Assembly (NCBI GenBank): GCA_036365455.1
Contig: JAWQUS010000007.1
Coordinates: 17,686,001 to 17,750,000 of the forward strand
Direction: 5' to 3'
DNA from: Macrosoma leucophasiata
Taxonomy: Eukaryota; Arthropoda; Insecta; Lepidoptera; Hedylidae
Length of the DNA stretch: 64,000 nucleotides
The position numbers and the translations under genes were made by a program. Below, one piece after another: positions 21,995-32,370 of this stretch. How positions within the stretch are numbered: position 1 is the stretch's first letter; each line of letters begins with the position of its first letter. Below the pieces are notes generated by a model. That model did not search any database. It was given only the letters and a program-made list of their open reading frames with translations, and was not told the DNA's origin.

Positions 21995-22255
21995 CATAGA
22001 GCAACACGGGCCAACGGACGCGGCGGACAGGAGGGAAGTAGCCATAGCGTTCATTGCCGATGCAAAACAGTCTTGTCATTTTTTTCATGTGTGACACACA
22101 CTACAAAAATCGTCAATTGCTACGAAACCCGCACGTTGAGTTTAACAAAATATATAAACAATTTCATGAACACATTTAAACATCTAGGCGACAGGCATAG
22201 GCCATAGGCTACTCCCCTCTGGTCAGCCGCGGCCGGTGGCCCGTGTAACTCTATG
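21995..22255. mobile_element. CATAGAG TIR element, long copy
   Basis: The left end is catagagcaacacgggcca and the right end, as complement, is catagagttacacgggccacc. The TIRs extend about 35 bp into GC-rich ccgcggc motifs. Two collapsed relatives lie at 45512-45557 and 59346-59406. I could not find a clean target duplication for this copy. Confidence 0.65.
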
Positions 22256-22393
22256 TTGGTGAAGCTTAGACCATCAGTATAGATAGGAAGTTATAATACA
22301 CATTCTTATTTAAAAGGTATTTTATTGTAAGGACAAAATTATTTCACTTATATCTATTAGGTACTGATATTTACAAGATTTTCTTTCAGTTTT

Positions 22394-23506
22394 TTATGGT
22401 AGTGGCTTCAAGTCTTTCAAATATGAACTATAATTCTCAAACATGTCTATAACTTCAGTAGTCTTGTTAATATTGTCATCATATTCTGGTCCTACAGACC
22501 AAAGTGTTTCTAAATCATATATATTTCTAGTTTTTTCTGAAAATATATGCAGTGCTATATTACCTGAAATTAAATAAGCAATACATTAACAAATCTTAAA
22601 ATCTAAAGTTTCAGTTTTATTGATTATGTACTAAATATTTTTGCTAGTAGTTTACCAAGGTCTAAAGCCATCCATTCTTCAGATTCCTTTCCCTCTATTC
22701 TTGGTATTGGGTCTTTTTTATGGCATTTTCTCTTATAAACCTTTCTTACAAATTCAGCCATTGCCAGGATATGTCTCTTGCTGCGGCCACTTACAATACA
22801 AATGTATTCTACATAATTTATTTCTTGTGGTACTGCAGCTACAAATATATCCTTGGAATTCTCTCTCTGTAGCAATTCAACTAGATCTTCTATTACAAAT
22901 ACACCTGTTTGTCCTCCTATAAAAAATAAAAATGTATTAAATTATTGTGACCACGGGCTGTCCAGGATTTATCTATCTTTAGATTTTAAAATAATAAGGT
23001 ACTTTCTTGGGAATAAAATTAAAAATTACCTATTAATAAAGATATTAATGACTACATACACTATTGCTATTTCTTCTCAATTTCCTAAATTCACTCACAT
23101 GCGTTATTAAAAATATTACAAAAATCGATCTTTTACCTCAGAGCACATTGATATTATTATAAATGATATGAATGATATAAATTAGTAAGTTAATAAATGA
23201 GACGAAATTTCACTAACGTTCCAAGTTGATACCGTCAAATTCATCGCTAATTATAGGATATTTTTCCTCGGTTTCATGCATTTCTTCGGCAGTATTCTGA
23301 ATAATAGGCGAATTTTCTTCCGTTATCACGCGGTATTTAGTTGAAATCCCTGGAGATACAAGTTTTTCTGGGGGAATTTGTCTCGGACTTCCTAACCTAA
23401 CATTACTATAAATTTGTTTAGAAGGTTGACTCGTTTCAGTAACCGCCAAAAGACTTTTTATTTGAAGACGTCTTAGAGCATTTCTAATTGGAGTAGTATT
23501 AAACAT
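22394..23506 (-). CDS. MALSU1: Mitochondrial ribosome assembly factor RsfS/MALSU1
   Basis: Three exons: 23218-23506, 22656-22916 and 22394-22563. Donors GTTAGT (23212-23217) and GTAAAC (22650-22655) and AG acceptors at 22917-22918 and 22564-22565 keep one frame of 239 residues. Exon 1 codes a basic N-terminus (MFNTTPIRNALRRLQIKSLL) fitting a mitochondrial presequence, then a variable linker. Exons 2 and 3 code the RsfS fold: GVFVIEDLVELLQ, YICIVSGRSKRHILAMAEFV, EEWMALDLGNIALHIFSEKT and YDLETLW. The W-x-A-L-D-x-G-x-I-x-x-H-I-F and YDLExLW motifs are hallmarks of the family. RsfS binds uL14 (L14) of the large subunit and prevents premature joining; the mitochondrial homologue assists mtLSU assembly. 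The symbol follows the vertebrate name. Confidence 0.92.
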
Positions 23507-24148
23507 TTTTACGATTTGAAGTAAACTGTGTAAGAAATTAACATTTTTCTATCAAATTATCAAAATAACTTTCGCATAGGGATGCAACAATTAGGTCCAT
23601 AAAAGTATCGATAATACCACAGAGTAGACGTGTGTAACTCTTTACTGTTTCGTATCACTGTTACGAAACATTTCAATGTTCGGAAAGATTGGAACGCTGT
23701 TTCAAATGCATCATTTGCATCATTTGGAACTCGAACATTATTGCTCTCTGTTTAGCGCGTTCATGTCGCTTGAGTGAATGAGTGATTGAGTGTGACCGCA
23801 TGACCGCAACCGAAACACTTGACATTTGAATCTGAATCAGTTAGCGAAGCGAGAGAGCGAAATAACAATACAATATTAAGCAAGTGAGAGTGGGATACCA
23901 AATGAGATGATATTTTGTTACTTATTCCGTTGCGCCTATACAGTACCTTGTGCACGTAATATTAACGAGTATGGTGTTTGTAAGACGAATCATTTAAGAG
24001 CGTTTTTCGTTTGCATTATTTGCTTTTAAAAGCCGAGTTGTTTGTTTTGGACTATCGCCACAGTAGATCTTTGACGCAATGTGACAAATGTTCGAAATGA
24101 TACATTCAAAGATTCGAAACAGTTTAGTGTTTCAGATGCAAATGTTCC
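23507..24148. other. MALSU1 upstream region
   Basis: No coding region seen. A TATCGATA site (about 23606) lies 100 bp upstream of the MALSU1 ATG and could be a DRE-type promoter element. The sequence has many repeats of gaaac/gttcgaa-like words (23660-24130), suggesting an old transposon. Confidence 0.5.
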
Positions 24149-24160
24149 AATCACAAAGGT

Positions 24161-24494
24161 CACCTACCGGGTAATAAATTTCTGTATCTCATGGCAAAGA
24201 GTTCGTCCCCAAATTGTGATTATTGCGTTAGTTGTATAGATGATGTTTACCATGTATTAATGGAATGTAAATATAACAGTGAACATAGAAGTAAGATAGC
24301 AAGCAAGATTAGTGAATTAGGCTTCTGTAACAGTGCTCTAGCTGAACCGCTATCCGACTCAGCTAGAACACTTTACAAACTTGTTAATTTAAGACAAAGT
24401 TAAAGTTATTGTTTAGTTTGTACCTAACCAGGGCGACATAATCGCATGTGCGATAAAGCCCTTTAATTTAGAATAAAAAAAAAAAAAAAAAAAA
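24161..24494 (+). mobile_element. 5'-truncated LINE 3' end with poly(A) and target duplication
   Basis: The duplication aatcacaaaggt flanks it (24149-24160 and 24495-24506). The element ends with a long poly(A), preceded by aataaaa. The first 240 bp code a LINE C-terminus with a CCHC knuckle (CDYCVSCIDDVYHVLMEC) and a stop near 24403. The clade is uncertain (R1/CR1/Jockey-type tails look alike here). Confidence 0.85.
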
Positions 24495-24506
24495 AATCAC
24501 AAAGGT

Positions 24507-25805
24507 GAGACGTTTCTCCCACGCCTACCACAGAGTACTATAATACTGGATAATACTAAATGTTCCGATACTTTACTAGGTATCGATAATTTCTGATGTA
24601 CTCGATACTTGTTACCCTATCCCTGAATCTATAAATCAACGGTTATGTGTGTGTACCCAGTTCAGTACCTACTTTAATTGGATCTTAGTATTTTGGGATT
24701 AATACGTGTGAATTTGTACAAACTTTATACAAAATTAAACATTCTGGTAAATTAATTTAAATTTAAATTACTGATTGTAGGTAGCAGGTTAGCTTAATAG
24801 AGAAATTAATTTTATTATTATTTGGCTTGTTCATTGATTTCAACGGTGTTAGTACTAGCACAGTCTAAAGAAAACGAACGTGTTCATTACCTACAGTCAT
24901 CCAACGAACGTGTAATGTCAGAGAAATCGTGCGGGCCGTGCGACGCGCGGTAGAGAGGTGGTACCAAGTAGCCCATACAAAAACTGTCAACTACTTGGTA
25001 CTCAGCGATAAGGGGTGACAGATTTAAAATTTCTTTTACTAAGTTTTTGGAAAGATGATATTAAAAAAAAAGATGTTAATTTTACTGTTCATATTTATTC
25101 TAATTTTCATTTATAATAATGTTTGTTATATTTTACACTTTATGTACGTACTCACTTCACTTAAAACGAAAAAATCTTCAAAGAAAAACTTTTTTTTTGT
25201 TTCTTTGTAGGTATGTATTTGATATTAGGATTTAGTATATTGGATGGAGATAAAAACGTATGGATAAATATTAGGATCAGTAAAATAGAATTGTTAGAAT
25301 TCTAACGTACTGATAGACCGCCCGACTGGAATACTGGTAGATGGATGATAGACTGGTAAATTGGTGGTAGAATGACAGATTTCAGGGAAATCTGTTTCAG
25401 GGATGTCACGGAAATCTGTTGATAGGTTATTTATAGTTTGATAGATTTTTCCATTTTCTGGAGGCTTCCGAGTACCTCGAAGTTAAGCAATGTGCCCGGC
25501 GATGTCAACAGGCTCGCCGCCTATTACATGAGCTGAATACTGACCGGCGAATCGAGGATGTTTGAATATATACATTTAACACTGCCTACCCCTTCGGGGA
25601 TTACAGGCGTGATGTTTTTTGGGTTTTTATATATGTTCAACGTAAACTAACGCGTTACAATATAAACAACGTAAATAAAAAACCAAAAACGTGACAACCG
25701 TAATGAATTTGCCTTTTGATGGGTGAAGGCGGCATATCGCCAAACTTCAAAGGCGATAAACTACTGTATGTACTTATACTGTGGTACTAGTGTGAAAATC
25801 TAGAA
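24507..25805. other. Intergenic stretch, no gene seen
   Basis: No coding region is supported. TATCGATA-type words occur at 24555-24620. A repeat copy (25440-25620) contains cgaagttaagcaatgtgcccgg and ends cttcggggattacaggcgt; a second copy is at 41635-41790. Confidence 0.55.
25440..25620. repeat. Dispersed 170-bp repeat, copy 1
   Basis: Shares gtgcccggagatg, cgccacctgttacatg, accggcgagtcg and cccttcggggactacaggcgt with 41635-41790. The phrase gaagttaagca is also found in 5S rRNA, but the similarity does not extend far enough to claim descent. Confidence 0.65.
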
Positions 25806-25817
25806 ACCAATATTATT

Positions 25818-26140
25818 ATGTCACCTGATGAGATCATCGATGTCTTCTTAAGTCTTAAAAAGGTTGACAAAACTATTGCAGTTTGTAAAATATGTTTGGC
25901 ACGACGCCGCGCCCGCGCTGGCTCACAGAGGCAGTGCTTAACACGTGGAAACACGTCAACATCGACATCTACAAAATGTAGATTCTCGGCCTTATTATTC
26001 AAATCGTTTCTTAAGAGCACACTCCAATAAAAATCGATACTGATACTTTTGATCCGATACTTTCACTGGTATCGATACTTTTGATAACATACATGACATC
26101 GAGTAAATATCGATACTTTTAAAAATTTGCTGAACCCTAG
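25818..26140 (+). pseudogene. hAT transposase N-terminal fragment (BED finger half) with terminal repeats
   Basis: The frame starting at 25818 reads SLKKVDKTIAVCKICLA, the typical start of a BED zinc finger (CxxC), then loses similarity. Downstream (26033-26150) are four to five copies of atcgatactttt-like subterminal repeats and an end ctgaaccctag, which as complement (ctagggttcag) is a hAT-like terminus. Only this end of the transposon is recognisable. Confidence 0.55.
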
Positions 26141-26449
26141 CAACAATACATTCAACATTGAATCATGCAATGCAATCAATGCATGGAAAAACGATAAATA
26201 TTGATATTTTTCATATTGACAATACGTTTGGAAATATGGAAAGATTAAATTATTATTTCATCTAAACATGTTTTCTATGGAAGCATCAAGCAACTGTCAA
26301 AGTCACTATATTTTCCATTCAATTGCTGGTACAAAATATGAACTGTGATTATTTAATTTAAAAATGTACATATTTTGATATAATCATTACCTTAACTATT
26401 GTACCTTATTATATATTCAAAATTTTGTAATTGTTATCATATGCAAAAT

Positions 26450-26894
26450 GGCAGCGTTCAAGTATTACGTAACTTAACGTATTGCAATATGGAGGGAAGG
26501 ATCGGCTTTTTAAGATTTTACGATATTTTACGTTTATTAAATTTAATAAAGAAAAGTAAGGAATTTAAATCTCCTAAGTTAGCAACTCTTCTCGCAAAGG
26601 TTTCAGGGAATCCCTCGAATGTATAATATTGAACGTCAGTTTTATTTTGATTTCATTGTCAATATTTGTTAGTATTTTAAACAGTGCTTAAACTTCTCGC
26701 TTATGTTTCGGGCAATCCCTCGAATGTATTTTACGCTACTTTTATAGGTACAATAAATGCTCATTTGGGTGTTACGTAACGTTTCGAGAGGGGAAGGAGA
26801 GGTACTTACATAACAACGTTGCGGCATGTTACATGGGGATGTTGGAGAGTCAAAAATCATTAAGAATTGCGTTACGTAATACTTTAACGCTCCC
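26450..26894. mobile_element. TIR element, GGNAGCGTT...ATTACGTAAC family
   Basis: The left terminus (26450-26473) and the complement of the right terminus (26871-26894) match at about 22 of 24 bases (ggSagcgttMaagtattacg). It is 445 bp without coding capacity. An internal phrase (aatccctcgaatgta) occurs twice. The target duplication is not clear and the superfamily is not assigned. Confidence 0.7.
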
Positions 26895-26919
26895 TATAAT
26901 CTATACATCTATACAAATA

Positions 26920-27225
26920 AATAAAATTGGAGTGTCTGTTTGTAATTTTAAAATCACCGCTTTTTACTAAATGCATATGCATGTATACACGGTACGTATA
27001 CCAAATCAACATTTTTTACAATTTTTGTCTGTCTGTCTGTCTGTCTGTCTGTTTGGCGGGGCTAATCTTGGGAACGGCTGGACCGATTTTCACGGGCAGA
27101 TAGCTGATGTAATAAGGAGTAACTTAAGCTACTTTTATACTAGCTTCGCCCACGACTTCGTCCGGGTAGATACTGAACAATCATATTTTTTCTCACGTGG
27201 ATGAAGTCGCGGGCACAGCTAGTAC
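26920..27225. repeat. Lepidopteran dispersed repeat with (GTCT)n
   Basis: Contains (tgtc)n at about 27025-27052, the phrase ggctggaccgattttcacggg, and two stretches of gcttcgcccacgacttcgtcc and gatgaagtcgcgggc. These are trademarks of an abundant lepidopteran LINE/SINE tail. Confidence 0.65.
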
Positions 27226-27552
27226 AATAATAATACAACATGCGTACATAATCGATAAATCTTTAGTAGAACATAAAGAAAATTGGATTACTCTTTAAAA
27301 TACACTAACATATGTCCAATATATCGACATCGACTTATGTCGATATGTTTCAATATCGATATATCGATATTTATAAAAACCTTGCATCCCTAATTTCGCA
27401 GTTACGCAAGGTGACTTCTAATGACTTCAATGACGTTTAAGCAGTGTTGCTAGTGCCAGATCTTCAAATATAACTTAATTAGCTTATTGTTTTTTTCGGG
27501 CGCGGCGGAGTCGTGTGACAGTTTGCCAAGTAGTTTTAAACTAAGAACTACT

Positions 27553-27842
27553 GTTTTTATGTGTAAAAATGGTGGGATTTTTATCATAAAACATTCGATA
27601 ACGTTCACGGGTGTAGGAAAGTGATATTATAAAGTGAAAAGTGATTTTTCATGTTGCCTCCAAAACTTCGTAAAATCTCCTAGTAAAGTCCCCATCACTT
27701 TACTGGAGCCATCTCATCATATTCCACTTGGAAGCATCCAATCATAGTCATCTTCCATATGGATATTCATTATCATAAGAAATGAAGATAAAAATTACTG
27801 AAGATTGGCTGTTAAGGACTTGAATCCGTGGCCGTAAAACAA
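27553..27842. repeat. Copy 2 (inverted) of the Acinus upstream segment
   Basis: Reverse-complement copy of 3697-3984, ending at ccgtggccgtaaaacaa. It differs by scattered substitutions and a few small indels. Nothing of the Acinus coding sequence is included. A TATCGATA-rich stretch (27330-27370) lies about 190 bp away, as at the Acinus locus. Confidence 0.78.
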
Positions 27843-28660
27843 GGTTAAACGTTTCCTATACAAATTTGAACTGCTTTTTTTTCTTTACTGTATTGATTTT
27901 ATACTCAGAATGACTTAATATAGCCCTAATTTACGTACTTATTTTCGCACGTGTAATAATATAATAATAAAATGCCCTAAAAGTACGTTGTATTTACCTG
28001 TAGTTTACGCATGTAGTAGTGCGTGCGACAGATTCAGACTGACATTGCGAGAACAAAACAGCAATACACACCAACGTTACCAACAGCGCAATCGCGACGT
28101 TGCCGCTCTGTGAGAAATAAAAATATAAAATTATTTCAAGCATTTCGTGTCGTGGATCAACTCAGTGCGACCAGATTCTAGCAACATATCATTTTAGTTG
28201 AAAAAGTGTGTTATCTCTACTACATGTGTTGTATTTTTTTTACTTTTGCGGATTATAAATTAGAAGCGGTTGCTTTTTATTCATTTTTCAAAGACTAAAA
28301 TATATTGTCTTATCCTTCAATGATACTATTACAATAACTCGCCAGTCGCCACGTTAGGTATTATTAATCAAGGTAGTACTTTAGGCGCTTAATACACTGG
28401 CAATACAAACAATTTTTTGACATGTCTTGATTTTGACATTGTCATTTGTCAAGCCGTCAAGTCAAGCTTCCATTTTATTATTTTTCTAATCAGAGTAATA
28501 ATTACTAAAAAAAGTATGAAATAATTATTTTATTATTTTGTTTCGATATTTACAGAGAGACTTGGTGAGCTATGTGCTTTGTGAAATCAGTGACATTTGG
28601 TTTTGTTCTAAAGAAAAACTGTTCAGTTCACTAGAAACCTTGTGTTTTGTATTTCGTTTA
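27843..28660. other. Intergenic stretch, no gene seen
   Basis: AT-rich, without supported coding regions or recognised repeats. Confidence 0.5.
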
Positions 28661-29972
28661 TAGACCTCCCACTCGTAAGCGCACTCCCCTTAAATATCGC
28701 TTAGAGGATGGTGATTGGGATGGTTTTTCAATCAGTTTACATGACAAAATTAGCTCATTTCCTGCTATTAATATTCATTCTATAGGTGCTTGCTCGGAGT
28801 CGTTCTCTGCTGCCGTTATAGCATGAGCAGAGGAAGTATTTCCAAAAAAAAAAAACAATCGCTTCGTAACTCATCTCCACCTTGGTGGGATCGGGAATGC
28901 ACCGATATAATTTGTGAACGCCGGACAGCCGAACAAAATTATTTTCTCGAAATGACTATAGCAAATTACAACGAACTCAGTAGGGTAAGCGCCTTATGTC
29001 GTCTTAACTTGCGGGCCAAAAAGCTTGACGGTTGGAAGACATTCTGTGCTTCTGTCTCTCCGGATACCCCTATATCGCTAGTTTGGCGTCAAATTCGGCG
29101 ATTCCGTCACTGTAAAACACCAAATCCCATCTATCCCATTCCTTCACCAGAGTGGGCTGATTCATTTATGGATAAAATTGCAGCACCTACTGTCCCATCT
29201 CTTAGTATACTTCCTTCAGATTACGCTCTCTTTTTACCATCTTCTACTGATCATAGGGAAGCTCCATTCTCTATAGACGAGCTTAGGAACAACCTGAAGA
29301 AAGTAAAAGATTCCGCTCCAGGTTTAGATGGTATTCCGTACTCATTTCTATCTCACGCTACTAATGCTACCTTAAGCTATTTGCTAGAGCTAATAAATAT
29401 CATCGTGGATACGGGAATTATTCCAGATTCCTGGAAATCACAAATTGTAATCCCAATTCTTAAGCCCAACAAAGACCCAAATAATCCTGTCTCTTTTCGA
29501 CCAATCGCTCTCTCGTCTGTTTTGGTAAAAATTGCAGAACGATTACTTAAGAACCGCCTTGAGTGGTTTATTGAAAGCAGGTATATTTTGGGCACTAGTC
29601 AATACGGTTTCAGAAAGGGTAGAAGTACCATGGACCTCACAGATCCGCATATCCTTATCCCAGAACCATACTGTTATAGGCGCATTCCTTGACATCTCAT
29701 CGGCATATGACAATGTTCAACTTCCAATTCTCAGGAACAAGCTTCAACAGCTGAGAATACCGACGAAGTGGACCAATTTCATCATAAACCTGTTTTCACA
29801 ACGATCCATTCTCCTCAGATGTGACAACCCCAATATATCCAGTTCCCGTTTTGTCTATAAAGGCCTCCCGCAAGGCTCTGTCCTAAGCCCCCTCCTATAC
29901 AATATATATACCCACGATTTAGAGACATCCATCCCATCTCCATGTCAGATTCTTCAATATGCTGATGATGAT

Positions 29973-30017
29973 ACAGGGGTCGGAAACGAAGAGTAGCTCT
30001 TCGTTTCCGACCCCTGT
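29973..30017. repeat. 21-bp perfect hairpin, 3-nt spacer, inside RT
   Basis: Left arm 29973-29993, spacer tag, right arm 29997-30017, exact reverse complements. The right arm encodes LFVSDPC, which fits the normal residues after RT motif C (YADD). The left arm reads nonsense (TGVGNEE) in the same frame. The left arm is therefore an inverted copy of the right. Confidence 0.95.
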
Positions 30018-30198
30018 ATTGATAAAGCCTCTGAATTAATAAATCACTCTCTCCGTTCTCTGAGTTTGTGGCTCAGTGCTAATGGTCTCCAGCTGTCCGC
30101 TACCAAGAGCACTGTGGTTGTTTTTACCAGAAAAAGACTTATCCCAGCTGTTGACATCTACATTGATAACAGTCCTATTCCTGTAAAGGACCATGCTA

Positions 30199-30672
30199 AA
30201 GGAGATGTTGCGAGCTCGGCTCTGGTTCGTACACGTCCTCAAAAAATGGGTAAATTAAAGAAGAATCCGAAAAAAATACAATTAATTTATTCAAGAATAT
30301 ATTTTAGAGTTACAACCACATTTGATTCAAACGTTTTTATCATTTTCAACTATATTAAACATGGCGGCGATGCAGCCGACACTTGGGATCAATCGATTTT
30401 GATAGTATTTAGAAAATATTACTTTTTTCTCCAAGTACTCTATAATCAAAATACAATTTAAAAAATGAAAATGTCAAAATGACATCGCCCGCCATATTCG
30501 CCATGTTGGTTTTGAGTTGCAATTCTAACTGAAAATAATGTTTTGTAACTGCAAACAAAGCTAAATAAGTGAAAATATGCAGTAAAAAACGTTTTTATAT
30601 TGATTTTGCCTGTTTAATGATATTGTGTACAATACATGGCCGGAGGTCCATACATTTTTGCAACATCTCCTT
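30199..30672. mobile_element. TIR MITE, AAGGAGATGTTGC ends, CTA target duplication
   Basis: Thirteen-base perfect TIRs (30199-30211, 30660-30672) flanked by cta on both sides (30196-30198, 30673-30675). A 3-bp duplication would suit a PIF/Harbinger-type element. It lies inside the I-group LINE, between HAK and LGLILDS codons, so it is younger than that LINE. No transposase. Confidence 0.65.
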
Positions 30673-32370
30673 CTAGGCCTTATTCTGGACTCAAAGTTAA
30701 AGGTGTGATTATGTGGCTGCCAAGTGTGAAAGAAATCTCAACATTCTTCGCTGCTTAGCTGAAGTGTGGTGGGGAGCACATCCCTATTCCCTAAAGCTCC
30801 TCTATAATGCAATTGTCAGGAGTGTTTTTGATTACGGATCGTTCTTGCTGGATCCGGCCAACAAGGCGGGGCTCAAAAAGTTCGATTTGATTCAGTCCAG
30901 GGCACTCCGGATAATTTCTAGAGCTATGAAGTCCAGTCCCATTAATGCGTTACAAGTAGAATGCGTTGATCCACCACTTAACTGCAGAAGACAATTTTTA
31001 TCTGACACGTATTTATTTAGAATTTCTAAATTCAAAGATCATCCGCTATTTCCTATCTTGGAGCGTTTATCACATTTAGTAAATTCTTCCAATTTCTGGG
31101 CATCGAAAATCCCCCCTCGCTTAGTCAACAGCTTCCGCAAATTCCAAGATCTTGGTGCCTCCGTGCATCGATCAAGTAAATTACCTGTCTTCAGTTATCC
31201 ATATGAGACTGTGATAGCTCTACCTAAAATAATTTTTGATTTAGGCGTCCATAAAACTGATCCTTTCGCAAGGAATCACTTTCAACAGATAATGAATAGG
31301 GACTGGCAAGGTTGGCATTCGATTTTCACCGATGCCTCTAAACTTTCCTCTGACGGTTGTGTCGGAGTAGGTGTTTACCACACTGAGTTCAACATAGTTC
31401 AGAAAATTAAAATCCTCCTGAGACTACAGTTTTTACAGGTGAATGCATAGGTATTTTAGAAGCAGTTAACTATATTAATATGTTCGAACTATCCTAATCA
31501 CTTATTTTCTCCGACTCTTTAGGTTCCCTACAATCTCTCCTTTCAAATCCGTTTTCAGACAACTCCCATAACCCTATTATCCTTCAGATAAAAGATGCTC
31601 TGAGAAAAGCTACAGAAAATGGTTTGTCTGTTATTCTTGCTTGGATCCCAGGTCACTCTGGTGAATCCGAACGAGCGGATTAGCTTGCCCGGGATGCTGT
31701 GATTTCTGGTGACCTTCATCCATACAAAATTTTTCCTCATGATTTAGTTCATCAACCTAAGCAATATTTACATGAGGCTTGGTCCCAAAACTGGCCCCCA
31801 ATCTCTGGCACGAAGGGAGCCTATTATGGTGGTATTCAACCTACAATACCGCCAAAACCTTGGTTTTTTCGCTACAGATTCCCTAAACGGGAAACTTCTG
31901 TCATTTGTCGTCTCCACCTAGGTCATTGTTGCTGTCCCGTTTTTCTTAACAAGCTTAGGATCAGGGACTCATCTATTTGCGAATGTGGGCTTGATGATGG
32001 TAATGTGAACCATATATTTTTCTCTTGCCCTATTTACGATCGTCGTCAATTTCTAAGTGCCCTCCAGAAATTAGTTCCTTTTCCGACAAATATACCAAAT
32101 CTTTTATCCCTCCTTATCTCCGGGACACTGCTAACTAATAAGTATTTGTGCCTGTGTCTCATCTCCATGGAATCTAGAGACTTCGAGAATTCCAGTATTT
32201 GTTGACGCAGTAAAGTGAAGACTCCACAACACTGATCCTTAAAAGTCCAGAACTCTTCCTGCAGATGTAAAACAGATGGATTGGGACTCACGGGCGCTGC
32301 TGCTCATAGCACTCTGACCCTCCCACAATATGTTCACATTGGCCATAATAATCAAAATAATTGTTGGAAA

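Larger units (their letters stand above)
28790..32205 (+). pseudogene. I-group LINE ORF2, multiply broken
   Basis: Piece 1 (28790-29692): linker, RT start (DSAPGLDGIPYSFL, SFRPIALSSVLVKIAERLL, QYGFRKGRSTMDL). A frameshift leads into piece 2 (to 29996): FLDISSAYDNV (motif A), GLPQGSVLSPLLYNIY (B), LQYADDD (C). A hairpin insertion adds seven codons and a TAG right after motif C. Piece 3 (30006-30195) resumes SDPCIDKASELINHSL and LSANGLQLSATKS, then a MITE splits it. After the MITE come FLGLILDS and 30713-31450 (NAIVRSVFDYGSFLLD, then RNase H FTDASKLSSDGCVGVGVY). The remainder shows LIFSDSLGSLQSLL, LAWIPGHSGESERAD and CECGLDDGNVNHIFFSCP. At least three frameshifts and stops kill it. Confidence 0.8.
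28661..32370 (+). mobile_element. I-group LINE (RT plus RNase H), decayed
   Basis: A 5'-truncated plus-strand non-LTR element. It begins inside the linker between endonuclease and RT (about RLEDGDWDGF). It carries an RT, an RNase H domain and a C-terminal zinc knuckle, the layout of the I group. Two later insertions interrupt it (29973-30017 hairpin, 30199-30672 MITE). Ends are approximate; no target duplication was established. Confidence 0.75.

Noticed and set aside
23577..24631. A single hAT element spanning the MALSU1 upstream region
   Set aside because: TAGGG-like ends and TATCGATA words occur at both sides, but the flanking 8-mers do not match and the ends align poorly.
25440..25620. 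A second 5S rRNA-derived SINE family
   Set aside because: Only gaagttaagca and a few following bases match 5S rRNA; the C-box region is absent.
27025..27052. CRISPR-like or satellite array
   Set aside because: It is a simple (TGTC)n microsatellite within a dispersed repeat; no CRISPR array exists in this eukaryotic window.
29974..30016. A tiny hAT element made only of CAGGGGTCGG terminal repeats
   Set aside because: The right arm codes the expected RT residues after YADD, so it is original LINE sequence and only the left arm is new. Flanking 8-mers match at only six of eight bases.
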